The notes beneath the pieces are model-generated. The model saw only the letters and a list, made by a program, of their open reading frames with translations. It was not told the DNA's origin and did not search any database. The position numbers and the translations under genes were made by a program. 64,000 nucleotides of DNA from Delphinus delphis (lineage: Eukaryota > Chordata > Mammalia > Artiodactyla > Delphinidae), in the NCBI RefSeq assembly GCF_949987515.2, contig NC_082696.1, forward strand, positions 38,358,431 through 38,422,430, in the 5' to 3' direction. Of the stretch, positions 11,407 to 23,124 are shown piece after piece (the stretch's first letter is position 1; every line of letters starts with the position of its first letter).

Positions 11407-11820
11407 TAGTTGAAAAGTCTGTTGCCTACAGAGGGGAAGAAAGAAACTTTAACAGTAAAAGACAGGGCCTATTTTATCAATACCAGAAATGGAAGCAGGG
11501 AAGAATTAAGGGAAGGAGCTGGTAAGACCAGGCTCATACTGATGGCACTGCACCCGTCAGGTCATGTGATCCAATGTCTGCAGGAGAGTGGGCTGCAGGA
11601 CTGTGGGGTAGCTGTGTGGGTAATAGGAGCAGTGGATTCAGGAGGCATTTTCCACTGGAATTCGCTATGCATGTCTGTAGCCTGGGAAGCCCGTCGTTTA
11701 ATTTATCTGGTCTATCTTTTGTGATTGCCTTGACTCTTGTAGGGAAGGCAGAGGCTCTAGGATATTGCTCTTTCTCATGCAAGGGAATCGAGAGGTTGGA
11801 GAATTAGAAGCTCAAAGAGG
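11407..11820. other. Intergenic, nothing recognised
   Basis: Overlapping short frames on both strands (11410-11724 +, 11534-11782 -) run partly into the neighbouring SINE and show no domain. Confidence 0.45.
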
Positions 11821-12035
11821 GCTTTGAGCACTGGTGGCGCAGTGGTTGAGAGTCCGCCTGCCGATGCGGGGGACACGGGTTCGTGCCCCGGCCCGGGAAG
11901 ATCCCACATGCCACAGAGCGGCAGGGCCCGTGAGCCATGGCCGCTAAGCCTGTGTGTCCGGAGCCTGTGCTCCGCAACGGAAGAGGCCACAACAGTGAGA
12001 GGCCCGCATACAGCAAAAAAAAAAAAAAAAAAAAA
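11821..12035 (+). mobile_element. CHR-type SINE (short form)
   Basis: A tRNA-derived SINE with A box-like TGGCGCAGTGG and B box-like GGTTCGTGCCC, a CpG-rich body and an A tail of about 21 bases. The first bases are altered (CTTTGAGCACTGGTGG instead of CTTCCCTGGTGG). No clear target-site duplication. Confidence 0.93.
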
Positions 12036-13560
12036 TCTCAGAGAAACTCAGTGGATATTTGAGTTAAACGTGTTTTTGAGTATAATCCCAGGCTTTGGAG
12101 TGTGCTGTGGTTTAAAGGACCTGGAAACAGCAGGCACAACTGTGTCCCCTTGCATCCACGTGACATGTTTGGGCTTCCTGAAGAAAAGGGTTGAATCTCA
12201 TTTGTATTGACGTCCCAACCGCTGATACAATCATGTCTCAAAGGAGCTGTCGTGGATGTTTATGTTGATTTGATGTTTTGTGATTATGAGACTGAAAATT
12301 ATTTTTCTCCAAAGACAAGAAATGGGACTTTCAGAGCTTCAAGAACTGTATATTTGTTTCAAAAACAATCAATGAATCAAAATGTAATTGAGACTTTTAA
12401 AAAGAGGGGGGAAAGTAAACTGGTAAAAATAATTGCATCCCTTTATTAATATAAAGCTGAAATATTTCACTTTGAACACTAAAAACTATTGAAGCTAAAT
12501 CTTTGCAAAACCAAATACTCCTGTCCTATAGGAAATGGTTAGCTATACTCTGGTGACAGAGTGATTTTAACGTGACCAGGATTTAAGTCATTGGATGCGT
12601 AAGGAGTGCCACGTGGAGAAGCAATGAACTTTATTACCATCTGGTGATGTGCTTCTGGAATTATGTACCATCCTGTCCCCTTCTCATCTCACACCACTAC
12701 CCAGTGCCTTGACTTGTACTACTGAGACTCACCTGTATAAACAGCACTGCCTTTCCACCAAGTGAATGCAGCATTCACAAGGAAGACTGGTGTTTCAGCC
12801 TACGACGCTTCACCCTGGAAAAAAATCATTTTGAGCATAAAATACCATATTAGACACCATGAGAATAAGGAAATGGCATGAAATTAGGAACATCAGTCAA
12901 AGCAAGAACCTTAGGTTAGCTCATAAGCTTTATCTTTTATGATAGTGCTCAGGTTGTCTGGTTTACATGAAAATTTACTTAGCTTGTATGCTTAAACCAC
13001 CTTCTAAAATTCACTTTACTGTTTGTATAAAAGTATATTTTAAACTTCCTCAAACTTGAGAGTTTCTCATAGTGTCAAATAATAGATCAACATTATACTA
13101 ATCCCTATTAGCCATCATTTTCTGTGAAAATGACACAATGAGAATGTATTCTTAGTTTATCTCCTGCAGAGGAGTCACCAAATTCATGACATTGGTAACT
13201 GTTCAGGTGAAGGCAGGGAGATAAAATCAAAGAGGGGCATCATGGGGCTTTAAGTAATTTGGCACTATTTATTTTTTAGTATATCAGTGGATATAAGGGT
13301 TACCTCATAATGTGCTTTCTATTTCTATGTCTTAAATGTTTCACAATAAGCTTTTAAGAAAGAAGAAATCAGTCGCTTCAATCATGCACATACTTTGGTG
13401 ACTCGTGTATACAGGTCAAGTATGTGATGCACATTTGTTTAGTATGATTTTTGCTTTTAGGCACATAATCACGCATCTTCTCTGATGTTTCCATATTCAT
13501 CCAACTACAAATCAAAGAAAAATATTTTGATGAGCTATCAAAATGGCTTTATATTTTTTA
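12036..13560. other. Intergenic, nothing recognised
   Basis: AT-rich sequence without a gene or clear repeat. The plus-strand frame at 12207-12449 has no recognisable domain. Confidence 0.45.
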
Positions 13561-13574
13561 AAAAAATGTTATTG

Positions 13575-13780
13575 TTGGGCTTCCCTGGTGGTGCAGTGGT
13601 TGAGAGTCTGCCTGCAGACGCAGGGGACACGGCTTTGTGCCCCGGTCCGGGAAGATCCCACATGCCGCGGAGCGGCTGGGCCCGTGAGCCATGGCCGCTG
13701 AGCCTGCGCGTCCGGAGCCTGTGCTCCGCAACGGGAGAGGCCACAACAGTGAGAGGCCCGCGTACCGAAAAAAAAAAAAA
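13575..13780 (+). mobile_element. CHR-type SINE (short form) with perfect TSD
   Basis: Full-length copy with A box, B box-like GGCTTTGTGCCCC (mutated) and an A tail. TGTTATTG at 13567-13574 recurs at 13781-13788, with adjacent A runs extending the duplication. Confidence 0.95.
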
Positions 13781-14035
13781 TGTTATTGCTTATGGGGTTC
13801 TACAACCTCATAAACCTCTGACTACCACCCTATCTCCTCTCCTTTAAACTTGTTGACAAGGCTGTTTAGAGTCACCATCTCCTCTTGGTCATGCTCCACT
13901 CACCCTCAACCCTGTCCTCTGACTTCCTCCATTAAAGTTGTGCTCACCATGCATTAGTGGTTGTCACGAACAAATTCTTGCTAAATATTACTTAATCTCT
14001 GTAACATTTGCACTGTTAATATCCCCACATTTCTT

Positions 14036-14242
14036 TTTTTTTTTTTTTTTGCGGTACGCGGGCCTCTCACTGTTGTGGCCTCTCCCGTTGCGGAGCACAG
14101 GCTCCGGACGCGCAGGCTCAGCGGCCATGGCTCACGGGCCCAGTCGCTCCGTGGCATGTGGGATCCTCCCGGACCGGGGCACGAACCCGTGTCCCCTGCA
14201 TCGGCAGGTGGACTCTCAACCACTGCACCACCAGGGAAGCCC
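14036..14242 (-). mobile_element. CHR-type SINE (short form), minus strand
   Basis: Starts with a T run (the A tail) and reads in complement to GGGCTTCCCTGGTGG at the right end. The flanks ATCCCCACATTTCTT (14021-14035) and ATCTCCACATTTCTT (14243-14257) form a one-mismatch target-site duplication. Confidence 0.95.
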
Positions 14243-14257
14243 ATCTCCACATTTCTT

Positions 14258-15264
14258 AACATATTCTCCAGACATCTTTGGGCTTCTGTGATCTGATATT
14301 TATTTGGCTTCTCTCTTCTGAGTCCTGCTTCCACCGCTTATTAGCCGTTTCCCTTGATAATTTTACTCTAAGCCTATTTTTACCTATAAGCCTAATTTTC
14401 TTCACTGTAAAGATTACTCATTGCAGCATTACTTGGACTGCTTATTGTATCCATACGATGAAATACCGGCAGCTGTTTTAAAATATAAAGTAAACCAGTT
14501 GTGATCATCTGGAAAAATTAAGTTGCACACAAGTAACACAATCTTAAAAAAAAAAAAGAATTATCAATCACAACATAAATATGCAGAGAGAAGGAAAAAT
14601 TAGAGAGATATGCGCTAAACTTTACTGAAAGTTATTTTGCAGAATGGATTATATAATACAGTTACCTTCTAATTCTGTATTTATATCATTGTGAATTTTG
14701 TAAAAGCATGCATTATTTTGATAGTTGTAAAATGTGAAAGACAAGGTGAGAAATAGGGATGTAATATACTTCATTGTATTGTCGAATTAATTAAATGATA
14801 CAGCACTTGGCACTATCTATGGTATACTGTAAGTCCACAACAAATGTTAACCGTTATTATTATTATTATCTCTCTGCACCTTTGTAGTTTCATTACTCTT
14901 TTCCCAATTCTAAAACATTTCTGTTCCTCAGGGTTGCATTTTCAGCTCTTTCCTATCACTCTACACGCTTCCCCTGCCATTCTTATGCCAATGACTTACA
15001 CCTCTCTATCCAAATTTCCCTGAGGAGCTCCAGACCCACCTACCACAGTCTTGAGCTTATTTCTACTTGTAGATCCTTCAGCCTAAAAATGCAACATGCA
15101 TAAAACTGTAGTCTTCACGTTGACCTTCCATAAGTACTCTGCCTCTGGGTTCCCTAGTTCAGTGACTGGTAACCCCATCAAGCCATTGTGTAAGCCAAAC
15201 CTGAAGGTCAACCACTGTTCTGCCATCATCCTTCACTACCGATCCCTTGGTTCAGTCAATTCTT
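14258..15264. other. Intergenic, nothing recognised
   Basis: No gene found. Short ATT run at 14855-14872 and an A run at 14548-14558. Open frames (14278-14481, 15096-15518) are partly inside the next SINE and have no domain. Confidence 0.45.
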
Positions 15265-15277
15265 CCCCTGTATCTCT

Positions 15278-15591
15278 CTTTAAAAAAAAAATATTTATTT
15301 ATTTATTTTATTTTTGGCTGCGTTTGGTCTTCGTTGCTGCGCGTGGGCTTTCTCTAGTTGCAGTGAGCAGGGGCTACTCTTCGTTGTGGTGCACCGGCTT
15401 CTCATTGTGGTGGCTTCTCTTGTTGTGGAGCACAGGCTCTAGGCACGTGGTCTCAGTAGTTGTGGCGCACGGGCTTAGTTGCTCCGCGGCATGTGGGATC
15501 TTCCCGGACCAGGAATAGAACCCATGTGCCTTGCATTGGCAGGTGGATTCTTAACTACTTTGCCACCAGGGAATTTCCCCCCACCCCCACC
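15278..15591 (-). mobile_element. CHR-related SINE (long form), minus strand
   Basis: An older long tRNA-derived SINE of about 300 bases with an AT-rich tail (TATTTATTTATTTATTTT in complement) and a right end at CCACCAGGGAATTTCC. The flanks CCCCTGTATCTCT at 15265-15277 and 15592-15604 are a perfect 13-base target-site duplication. A C-rich run sits between the 5' end and the duplication. Confidence 0.92.
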
Positions 15592-15699
15592 CCCCTGTAT
15601 CTCTTTAGTAGCTCTAGGGACCATCCACTTCCTTCCAATGCCATTGTCATTCCCTTGGTTACATCACATATGTAACCACCTCATGTTAGTCTCATTGTC

Positions 15700-15775
15700 C
15701 CAGCTTTATACCAATTTATTTATTCAACAAGCATTTACTGAGCAGAGGTTATAGCCAGCGAAGAAAAAGATAAGA
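15700..15775 (+). mobile_element. L2 3'-end fragment
   Basis: TTATTCAACAAGCATTTACTGAG is broken up here as the typical L2 3' motif (TATTCAACAAGCATTTACTG), followed by decayed sequence. Confidence 0.55.
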
Positions 15776-15979
15776 AAATTTGCAGTCACAACTTCTGTTT
15801 CCAACAATGTCTGCTTTATTATTCTTATTTCGTATAATATCACACATATACTATTCACCTTTGATGTTTTACTAAGAACACAAGCATTTTCGTGCAATCA
15901 TATTATGGATGACAATGATATGACAGTGATAGTATGGTTGGTCTTGAAGACACAGAGTAGATGAAACCCACTTAGAGTA

Positions 15980-16300
15980 GGACTGTGTGATTTCAGGAAA
16001 AGCTTCCTGGAGGAAGTAACAGTTGGGCTGAAATTTAAATTATGAGTAGGTGCTGCCTGGACAAAGAAGAAGAGGAGAAGTATCCCAGGTAAGAAGCCAC
16101 ATTGTAACATACTGACATACTGAGAATTTTCAATGTCGCAGAAGCCAGACTTCTTAGCATGAGTCATTCTGTTCCAGTGCAGCTGAAATTTGGAACGAAG
16201 GTAGAAGAAACAGAAGCAAATCCCTGTAAACTGTGTAAGGAGATTAGACTCTGTCCTAAGGAAATGGAAGCCATCACACAATTGAAAGCAGGATGTCACA
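15980..16300 (-). mobile_element. L2 fragment, minus strand
   Basis: AAGCTTCCTGGAGGAAGTAA and GGGCTGAAATTTAAATTATG followed by GAGTAGG are the complement-orientation landmarks of the L2 3' region. The 133-residue minus-strand frame at 15898-16299 is a by-product of this element. Confidence 0.6.
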
Positions 16301-16369
16301 TAGCAAGATGACTGCCCTAACCACGGTGGTGCCAGTCTCTGCCCTTCAGTCAGAGTGAACTTTGTATCT

Positions 16370-16865
16370 CCTCCTGAAGCCCCTTAAACAGATCTCTTTT
16401 TCCCTCAGTTTAAAGTCCAAATATTATCTGACCCTTTCATACTTCTCTACTCATTTCTCTTGTCATTCACTCAGCTTCAGTAAAATCAATCTCCTAGCAC
16501 ATCCTTGAAAGTAAAAGTACTGCACAGTCTCGCTTCTGAGCCTTTCCACACTCTGCTCCCTAATCCTGGTACATGCTTTTTCTATTCTTCTTCACTGCGG
16601 GGGTAACAACCACTAATCATTCAGGGCTCAGTTTGAAATCAACCTCATTATACGACCCACCCACCTCTGTCCACCATTGAGCTGTGCTCCTACTCTGTAC
16701 TCATAACAATGTATGATAACCTTACTGTATCATATATCATGCTCCAGTGTAATTGCCTGCTTTCTCCTTGTTTATCCTGTTCCCTAGTATGCATAAGTTC
16801 TGTAAAGTTAGGGCTTTGTCTTGTAGGGATGTGATAAATACATGTTGAATTAATGAAACATCATT
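16370..16865 (+). mobile_element. L2 fragment, plus strand
   Basis: It contains TTAAAGTCCAAATATTATCT, TTCAGGGCTCAGTTTGAAAT and, near the end, TAGGGCTTTGTCTTGTAGGG and AATACATGTTGAATTAATGA, in the order of the L2 3' region. Confidence 0.7.
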
Positions 16866-17049
16866 TGGTTTTCTGGTTTAAAGAATATACCAGGTTTCTC
16901 AATGAATTAAAAAACTCAAATAAATATATCAAAGAAAATAATATAATCACAGTAATTTAAAACAGATAAGAAAAAGAGTTGTGAATTATATGGTAGAAAT
17001 TAGATGAGTAATGTCTGAGTCAAGAAACCAGATATCAATTATGTCTTTC

Positions 17050-17172
17050 TTACTTGCTATGTTATTAGGTTAGGTTATTTAAGACCTCTTAACCACTTTT
17101 TCTTCACTTGTAAAGTAAAGGTGTTCACTTAGATGATTTCTTACACTTCTTTCAAATTTAAAATCCTCTACT
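17050..17172 (+). mobile_element. MIR-like SINE fragment
   Basis: TTAACCACTTTTTCTTCACT and TGTAAAGTAAAGGTG followed by AGATGATTTCTTACA match the conserved core-to-tail order of a MIR element, though the match is diverged. Confidence 0.45.
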
Positions 17173-19432
17173 CAGATAATAACAAATGGAGGTAGCATCT
17201 ATGTAAAGTACGAATGTTTCCCAGATTATTTAACTAGCAATATGGTTTGCTTACTTCTTTTCAGTTGTGTAAAATGAGAGTAAATGAAATAATGTATATA
17301 TGATTAGCTATAATATATAATGGCTATATTATTAGTCACTATGATTTGATTAAATATCTTTCATACTCTCTTTATAAAGTGGTTTGTTTTTGTGATTTTG
17401 CTACTGAATGAAAAATTTAATTCTTAAATAAAATTGAAGTGGAAAACAAGTTTGTCTCAACTCTAAATGATGTCTTGAAACCCACTCTTAAATCGGCTCT
17501 TAGTAATTCCATTTTAATTACCAGAATTCAATCTTAGATAGAAATTCACTTTTCAGTTGAACGGCCTTTTTTCTCTGACTCTGTATCTTTTATTAGTAAC
17601 TTTTTATACATTAGCTTCTTTGATTAGAGCAATATAGAAGCTGGCATGGAGAATTCAAAAAGTTAGTATTATACTCTTTCAAATGAGTATGATTTAATGT
17701 CAGTATGTTGTTATGTGGCTATAGATATAGAATTTCCAGTTTTAAATGAAAAAGATAATATCACCTTTGAGAATCTACCACAAACTGTCAGAGGAAAATT
17801 AAAAGCAATTCATCAAAGAGCATACTGACTGTCTTAGTAGAATGGACATTGATTATGTCCCAATTAAAGCAAACATGACTCACACTGAATGGAAATCAAT
17901 TGACTATCTGTATGATAAGCATGATCCTCCCTTTGCTGTCTAGGACAATGGAGCTATGAAGGTGGCTGGGGAGAGAGATGTGCTTCATCTGTATGTCGCA
18001 CAGCACTGTAGTAAAGTTCCAGAAAGCTGAGGATGGTCCCAAAGAATGTGTGGCCAAGGAAAAAACAGACACAGCACACCATTCATGCCCCACTCCACTT
18101 AGGTACCAGCTGGCCTGAGGAGGGTACTGTAGAGGAAACTCTCTAACGTGCTGGCCCCAGGGAGATCCAGAGCTTCTCCATGGAAGAAGCTTGCGCTTAG
18201 GGGAGCATCTGAGTGAAGGGCAAAGGAGGCCCCTTCTCCCATTAGCCAGGGGGTGTGCATTACAAGGACAGAAGCATAAAGTACACGCCTTTAAAGTGTT
18301 GGGTGCAGATGTATCTCTCACCAGCCCTCACAGCAATGGGAATTCCACAACACATCCTCCCTATGCTGCTGTGATACACTCAAAGATTCCCCAAAAGCAT
18401 TTTTACAACGGAAAAAATAAATTCTGAGGTTCTTCACAGTTTGTTACATAGCACTAGGGTGTGAGAGCAATGGCATTAAATCTGATCAGCTCCATTTATT
18501 AGTTGCTGTAAACCTTTTATGGTTTGTACAGACAATTGAACATTGCAGTGTGATAAGACAAGAGCGACCACTGTGGTGTCAGAGTAAGCTCTCCGGGTTG
18601 TGTGAATTCAGGAACCCTCACCACAAACCACGAGAGCAGCTGCTTTGACTAAAAAGCTTACTGTAATTCTATGCCATTTTCTCCCCACAAAAACTGTTTA
18701 CTTCTACAATGTTATAGAGTGCATTTAGCAAAACTGCTGATTATAACCTTCTTTTTATTTGTAGATTTTTTCTATTGTCAATTACAAATATGCTACATAT
18801 TATCAACCTCCTTTTGAGGTTGTAGATAAAAAGAAGAAAGGAAAAACCTATGTTGATTTTTTTTTAGACTTCATACTTATTTCATGCATTTTTTTAGTGG
18901 TATCTCGGGTCAAGGGTGTGATATTTGATTTTTTTTAAGCTCTTGACACGAACTGCCACCTACTAGCCTAACATTTTGTTTCTCTCCCGCTCTTCTTTTC
19001 CTCTGGTCTCAATAGCTCCTTCCTCTGTCCTTGCTTATTTGTTCCTCTATTAAAGTATATATTTTATTCTGTCTAGCAGCAGATCTTTTTTTTTTTTTGC
19101 ATGTTTTTCTCTATGACGGAATTTCAAGCTTTTAAAGGGCAGTGCCCATGGCTTTTTCATCTTTGCATCCCTCGCAGCCACAAGATATGGTACTCTCCAA
19201 AGACAAAATTCAGGTTTTTGTGTGTCTAATTGAAGCAAGTTTAACTTAAACAGTCCAAAATATTCTTACTTAAAAAAATTATTTAGGGAAAAATATAATT
19301 TCTTGCAAACAGTAAATCACTGCAGTCACCATGAATGACAAGTGATCAACAAAATTTCATGTGAGGAGATCCATTTAGTCACCATGTTAGGCAGCAAAAA
19401 TGCCCTAAGCACACAGGTTGCTGATGAGAGGC
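17173..19432. other. Intergenic, one unassigned block
   Basis: AT-rich sequence with no gene. The part at about 17900-18420 is more GC-rich and carries a 141-residue minus-strand open frame (17896-18321) and a plus-strand one (18191-18427). Neither resembles a protein family I know; an old LTR is possible. T runs occur at 18859, 18930 and 19087. Confidence 0.4.
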
Positions 19433-19448
19433 AAAGATCTGACATTTA

Positions 19449-19663
19449 GGGCTTCCCTGGTGGCGCAGTAGTTGAGAGTCCACCTGCCGATGCAGGAGAC
19501 ACGGATTCGTGCCCCGGTCTGGGAAGATCCCACATGCCGCGGAGCGGCTGGGCCCGTGAGCCATGGCCGCTGAGCCTGCGCGCCCGGAGCCTGTGCTCCG
19601 CAACGGGAGAGGCCACAACAGTGAGAGGCCCCAACAGTGAGAGGCCCGCGTACCGCAAAAAAA
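19449..19663 (+). mobile_element. CHR-type SINE (short form), 16-base perfect TSD and internal duplication
   Basis: Full-length copy with A box-like TGGCGCAGTAG and B box-like GATTCGTGCCC. AAAGATCTGACATTTA flanks it at 19433-19448 and 19664-19679. Near the 3' end the 16-base unit CAACAGTGAGAGGCCC is present twice in tandem (19616-19631 and 19632-19647); other copies have it once. Confidence 0.96.
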
Positions 19664-20084
19664 AAAGATCTGACATTTAACCTAAGCAGTAGTGTGAAAA
19701 TAGAGTATTTTTCTTACTATTACTACATAATGATAAAGCCTCTAAATGAAGAAAGAAAATGTCTGTCAATTATATGGTGCTTTATTGGCAAAATGCTAAA
19801 ATGTCAAATGGTCTAAATGTATACTTTATATACACTATATATTCAATTGCTATCGCTAAATAGCTACCTGCTCAACATTAGTTGAGCAAAACACTTGGTG
19901 AAGTGACTCAACTCTATACATTTCATACAACAATCTGACATTGTACAGATAATGTCTTTAATTCATGTTTTACAGACTTTTTCTTCCATGTGACACATAT
20001 TTATTCAGTGCTTTTATGCTAACTTTCTATAAAAGGTGCCATTCTATTTGAGGTCTACAAAGTCAGTTTGCATTCTCTGTATGT

Positions 20085-20160
20085 TGCATCCTTATAACAA
20101 CCCAGTATTTGTCTCTGAGGTAAAAGACATTTTAAAATTTCCACTTTAGAAATGAGAACT
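20085..20160 (-). mobile_element. MIR, first half (split by a SINE)
   Basis: CATCCTTATAACAACCCAGT and TTTCCACTTTAGAAATGAGA read as a complement-strand MIR. It continues after the SINE at 20494-20595. Confidence 0.7.
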
Positions 20161-20493
20161 AAGGGACTTCCATGGTGGCGCAGTGGTTAAGAATCCGCCT
20201 ACCAATGCAGGGGACACGGGTTCGAACCCTGGTCTAGGAAGATCCCACGTGCTGCAGAGCAACTAATCCCATGCGCCACACTACTGAGCCTGCGCTCTAG
20301 AGCCTGTGCGCCACAACTACTGAAGCCCGTGAGCCTAGAGCCCGAGCTCTGCCACAAGAGAAGCCACCGCAAATGAGAAGCCCATGTACTGCAACGAAGA
20401 GTAGCCTCTGTTCGCGGCAACTAGGGAAAGCCCGCAGGCAGCAAAGAAGACCCAATGCAGCCAAAAATAAAATTAATTAATTTTTTTAAAAAA
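20161..20493 (+). mobile_element. CHR-related SINE (long form) inside a MIR
   Basis: It starts GGGACTTCCATGGTGGCGCA, has B box GGTTCGAACCC, and ends in AAAATAAAATTAATTAATTT and a T/A tail. GAAATGAGAACT at 20149-20160 is repeated at 20494-20505. The duplicated bases belong to the interrupted MIR. Confidence 0.94.
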
Positions 20494-20595
20494 GAAATGA
20501 GAACTGAGGACACAGAGGTGAAGGTGCATGACTGAAATCCCATTGTTAATATGTGTCTGAGTTAGGATTGTAACTCAAGGAAACTAGAAGTTTGC
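20494..20595 (-). mobile_element. MIR, second half
   Basis: AAATGAGAACTGAGGACACA and GTCTGAGTTAGGATTGTAAC followed by TCAAGG continue the MIR that begins at 20085. Together they form one element cut by the SINE. Confidence 0.7.
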
Positions 20596-20654
20596 CAAGG
20601 CTCCTTTTCACTCTGTACTACTTGAGCATATCTAGAGGGATAACTGTGATTTTA

Positions 20655-20956
20655 TTTTAATTTTTATTTATTTTTGGTTGTGTTGGGTCTTTGTTGCTGC
20701 GCTCGGGCTTTCTGTAGTTGCTGCGAACGGGGGCTACTCTTCGTTGCGGTGTGCGGGCTTCTCATTGCGGTGGCTTCTCTTGTTGCATAGCACGGGCTCT
20801 AGGCGTGCGGGCTTCAGTAGTTGTGGCACGTGAGCTCAGTAGTTGTGGCGCCCGGGCTTAGTTGCTCCGCGGCATGTGGGATCTTCCCGGACCAGGGATC
20901 GAACCCGTGTTCCCTGCGTTGGAGGATTCTTAACCACTGAGCCACCAGGGAAGTCC
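20655..20956 (-). mobile_element. CHR-related SINE (long form), minus strand
   Basis: The complement of a long tRNA-derived SINE: TATTTATTTTTGGTTGTGTT at the tail end, GATCGAACCCGTG as B box complement and CCACCAGGGAAGTCCC at the head. AACTGTGATTTT (20643-20654) and AGCTGTGATTTT (20957-20968) form the target-site duplication. Confidence 0.93.
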
Positions 20957-20968
20957 CAGCTGTGATTT

Positions 20969-22322
20969 TCATATTCATTTGAATGTTTTTCTTGCACAAT
21001 TCTTACTTTTTAGCAAGAGCTTTATGTAAATGAAATTATTTACAGGCGAAATGACAGAATGTCTGGGATTTACTTTAAAGCATGTGCTAGGAAAAAAATG
21101 GAGATTAGTGGAAAGTTTAAAAACATTTGGGATAATGTTGATAATTGTTGAAACTGGGTAATGGATATAAGGGACTTTGTTTTGCTATTCTCTTTAATTT
21201 TGTATATGTTTGAAAATCCCCATAATGAAAAGTTAAAGAAAATAAAGAGGATTTTGAAACTTACACTTGGGAGCATAGATGGTAAATTAGTCAAGTAAAT
21301 GGTTCCTTGCGATGCTGACAAGAAGATAATTTTGGAGAACGTCCAAGATTACAGTTCTTAGAGTTTTAGACCTGGATAGTCCATTTAAATTCATCCCCTT
21401 TCAATAGACAAAAGTTTCACTTTTCAGAATGTTCACTGATTATTCAAAATATTCCATGGACTAACAAAAAAAACAGCCTAAGGGAAAATTATGCATAAAA
21501 AAGCAAACATTAAAATTTCTTCTCAGGACAATGGGTAAGAAGAACTGTGTGGAAAAGGGAAATGATAAGAAAATACAATTTGAATATATTATTTTCAAAT
21601 TCTTTGACACCATGACTTGGCACACTCGAAATTTAAGACTTTAATGGAACTTAGAATATATTGTTTTAAATAATTCAAGAATAAAACCAAGAATATGTAA
21701 AAATTTAATATAGTGTTGAGGAGAAAAATGAAGGGTTTGACCTTGAAAATCATGATGTTGCACAACTACTTTACTCTGAGACCCTTACATGATAATACAG
21801 GTGAAGGGTGACACAAGAAAGTGACTACAGATTCTTTATGATTACACCACAGTGTAGGTGTGACAGCCCTTAGCATGTCACATGTGAAGGGAAGGAATAT
21901 AAAGTAAAAATATACAAGTAAAAATGGAGATGAAAAACATCAGGCTTGCTGCTACTCATAGTGCACAAAAGAAATATTTAACCCAAGAGATTAAATGTCC
22001 CCTGGAGAATCTGCTAGTACTAGTCAATCAAGACAATTTTCCCAGTTTCTTCTAAAAAGATACAGAGCTGAACTTTCTGTGGAGAGTAGCTAATTACCTT
22101 AAATGATTTATGGCCACCTCTTCAAGTATTTAATAATACTTTGTGTCTGTCAAAGTAGGCAGAAGTTAAAAGAAAAGAGTGCAAACATTAGGTGTCTAAT
22201 TGTTTCTGCATTAACTAAGGACAATAGAATTCACATTTTTCTGTCAGGAAGTCAAGACTATACCACACAAACAGTTAAGAAGAAGAGTGTATGTTTGAGT
22301 CACATCAGGAGAGACAAAATAT
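20969..22322. other. Intergenic, nothing recognised
   Basis: AT-rich sequence. Part of 21130-21245 (AAACTGGGTAATGGATATAA, then AATTTTGTATATGTTTGAAA) may be an old LINE or MIR tail, but I cannot name it. No gene found. Confidence 0.45.
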
Positions 22323-22333
22323 GAACATTATTA

Positions 22334-22536
22334 GGCTTCCCTGGTGGTGCAGTGGTTGAGAGTCCGCCTGCCGATGCAGGGGACACGGGTTCGTGCCCCG
22401 GTCCGGGAAGATCCCATGCGCCGCGGAGCGGCTGGGCCCGTGAGCCATGGCTGCTGAGCCTATGCGTCCAGAGCCTGTGCTCTGAAACGGGAGAGGCCAC
22501 GGCGGTGAGAGGCAAGCGTACAGAAAAAAAAAAAAA
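22334..22536 (+). mobile_element. CHR-type SINE (short form) with TSD
   Basis: Full-length copy with B box GGTTCGTGCCC and an A tail. GAACATTATTA flanks it at 22323-22333 and 22537-22547. Confidence 0.95.
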
Positions 22537-22729
22537 GAACATTATTAATGATTCTAGTTGCTCCCTTTATCTTCAAGCAATAGCACAAGATGCTGTGAAT
22601 CAATGCTAATATTTTTATTGCTTTTGAGATGCTATAGTGATTTTGTCAATCATGTAAGGCAGGCTAACTCTAACATAGATTTTTCTCATAGTGGAGCCCT
22701 CTTTGGATTTTTCACTCACGTATTTTTAG

Positions 22730-22945
22730 AGAGCGGACTCTGCAATTACGCTGCTGTGTTTGAATTCTTCCACACCCTAGCTGGAGCAAGTTGCTTAAAT
22801 TTTCTGCTCTTAATTTTCGTATCAGTAACTGAACATAATTGTACCTACTTTAATAAGATTGTTGTGAGGGTCATTTTAGGTAACAAAGAGCTTAGATAAG
22901 TATTTGACATGTACTTAAGAAATGGTAGTTAATAATATTATGCTC
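22730..22945 (+). mobile_element. MIR
   Basis: The order TCTGCAATTACGC, AGCAAGTTGCTTAAATTTTC, then AAGATTGTTGTGAGGGTC and TTGACATGTACTTAAGAAAT followed by GTTAATAATATTAT matches a plus-strand MIR. The 113-residue open frame at 22558-22899 overlaps it and is not a gene. Confidence 0.7.
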
Positions 22946-23124
22946 TATACAACATACATTCCTTTTTCCTAAAGTAAGTTTTCTATTTTAAATGAAAACT
23001 AGTTGTCATAGGCCAACACATCCCAGCCTCTGATGCTGAAATAGTCTTGTTTCCTCAGGACTCAAAGATCCTGTTTTAGCAGAGTAGATTGTTTAACTTA
23101 CCCAGAATCTAACTCTGTTTTTCC

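Noticed and set aside
11821..12035. tRNA gene
   Set aside because: The A/B box-like motifs belong to the tRNA-derived head of the SINE. No cloverleaf with acceptor stem pairing, and the body and A tail follow.
22558..22899. 113-residue plus-strand frame after a SINE
   Set aside because: Its second half overlaps a MIR in the expected orientation. No signal peptide plus domain pattern that I trust.
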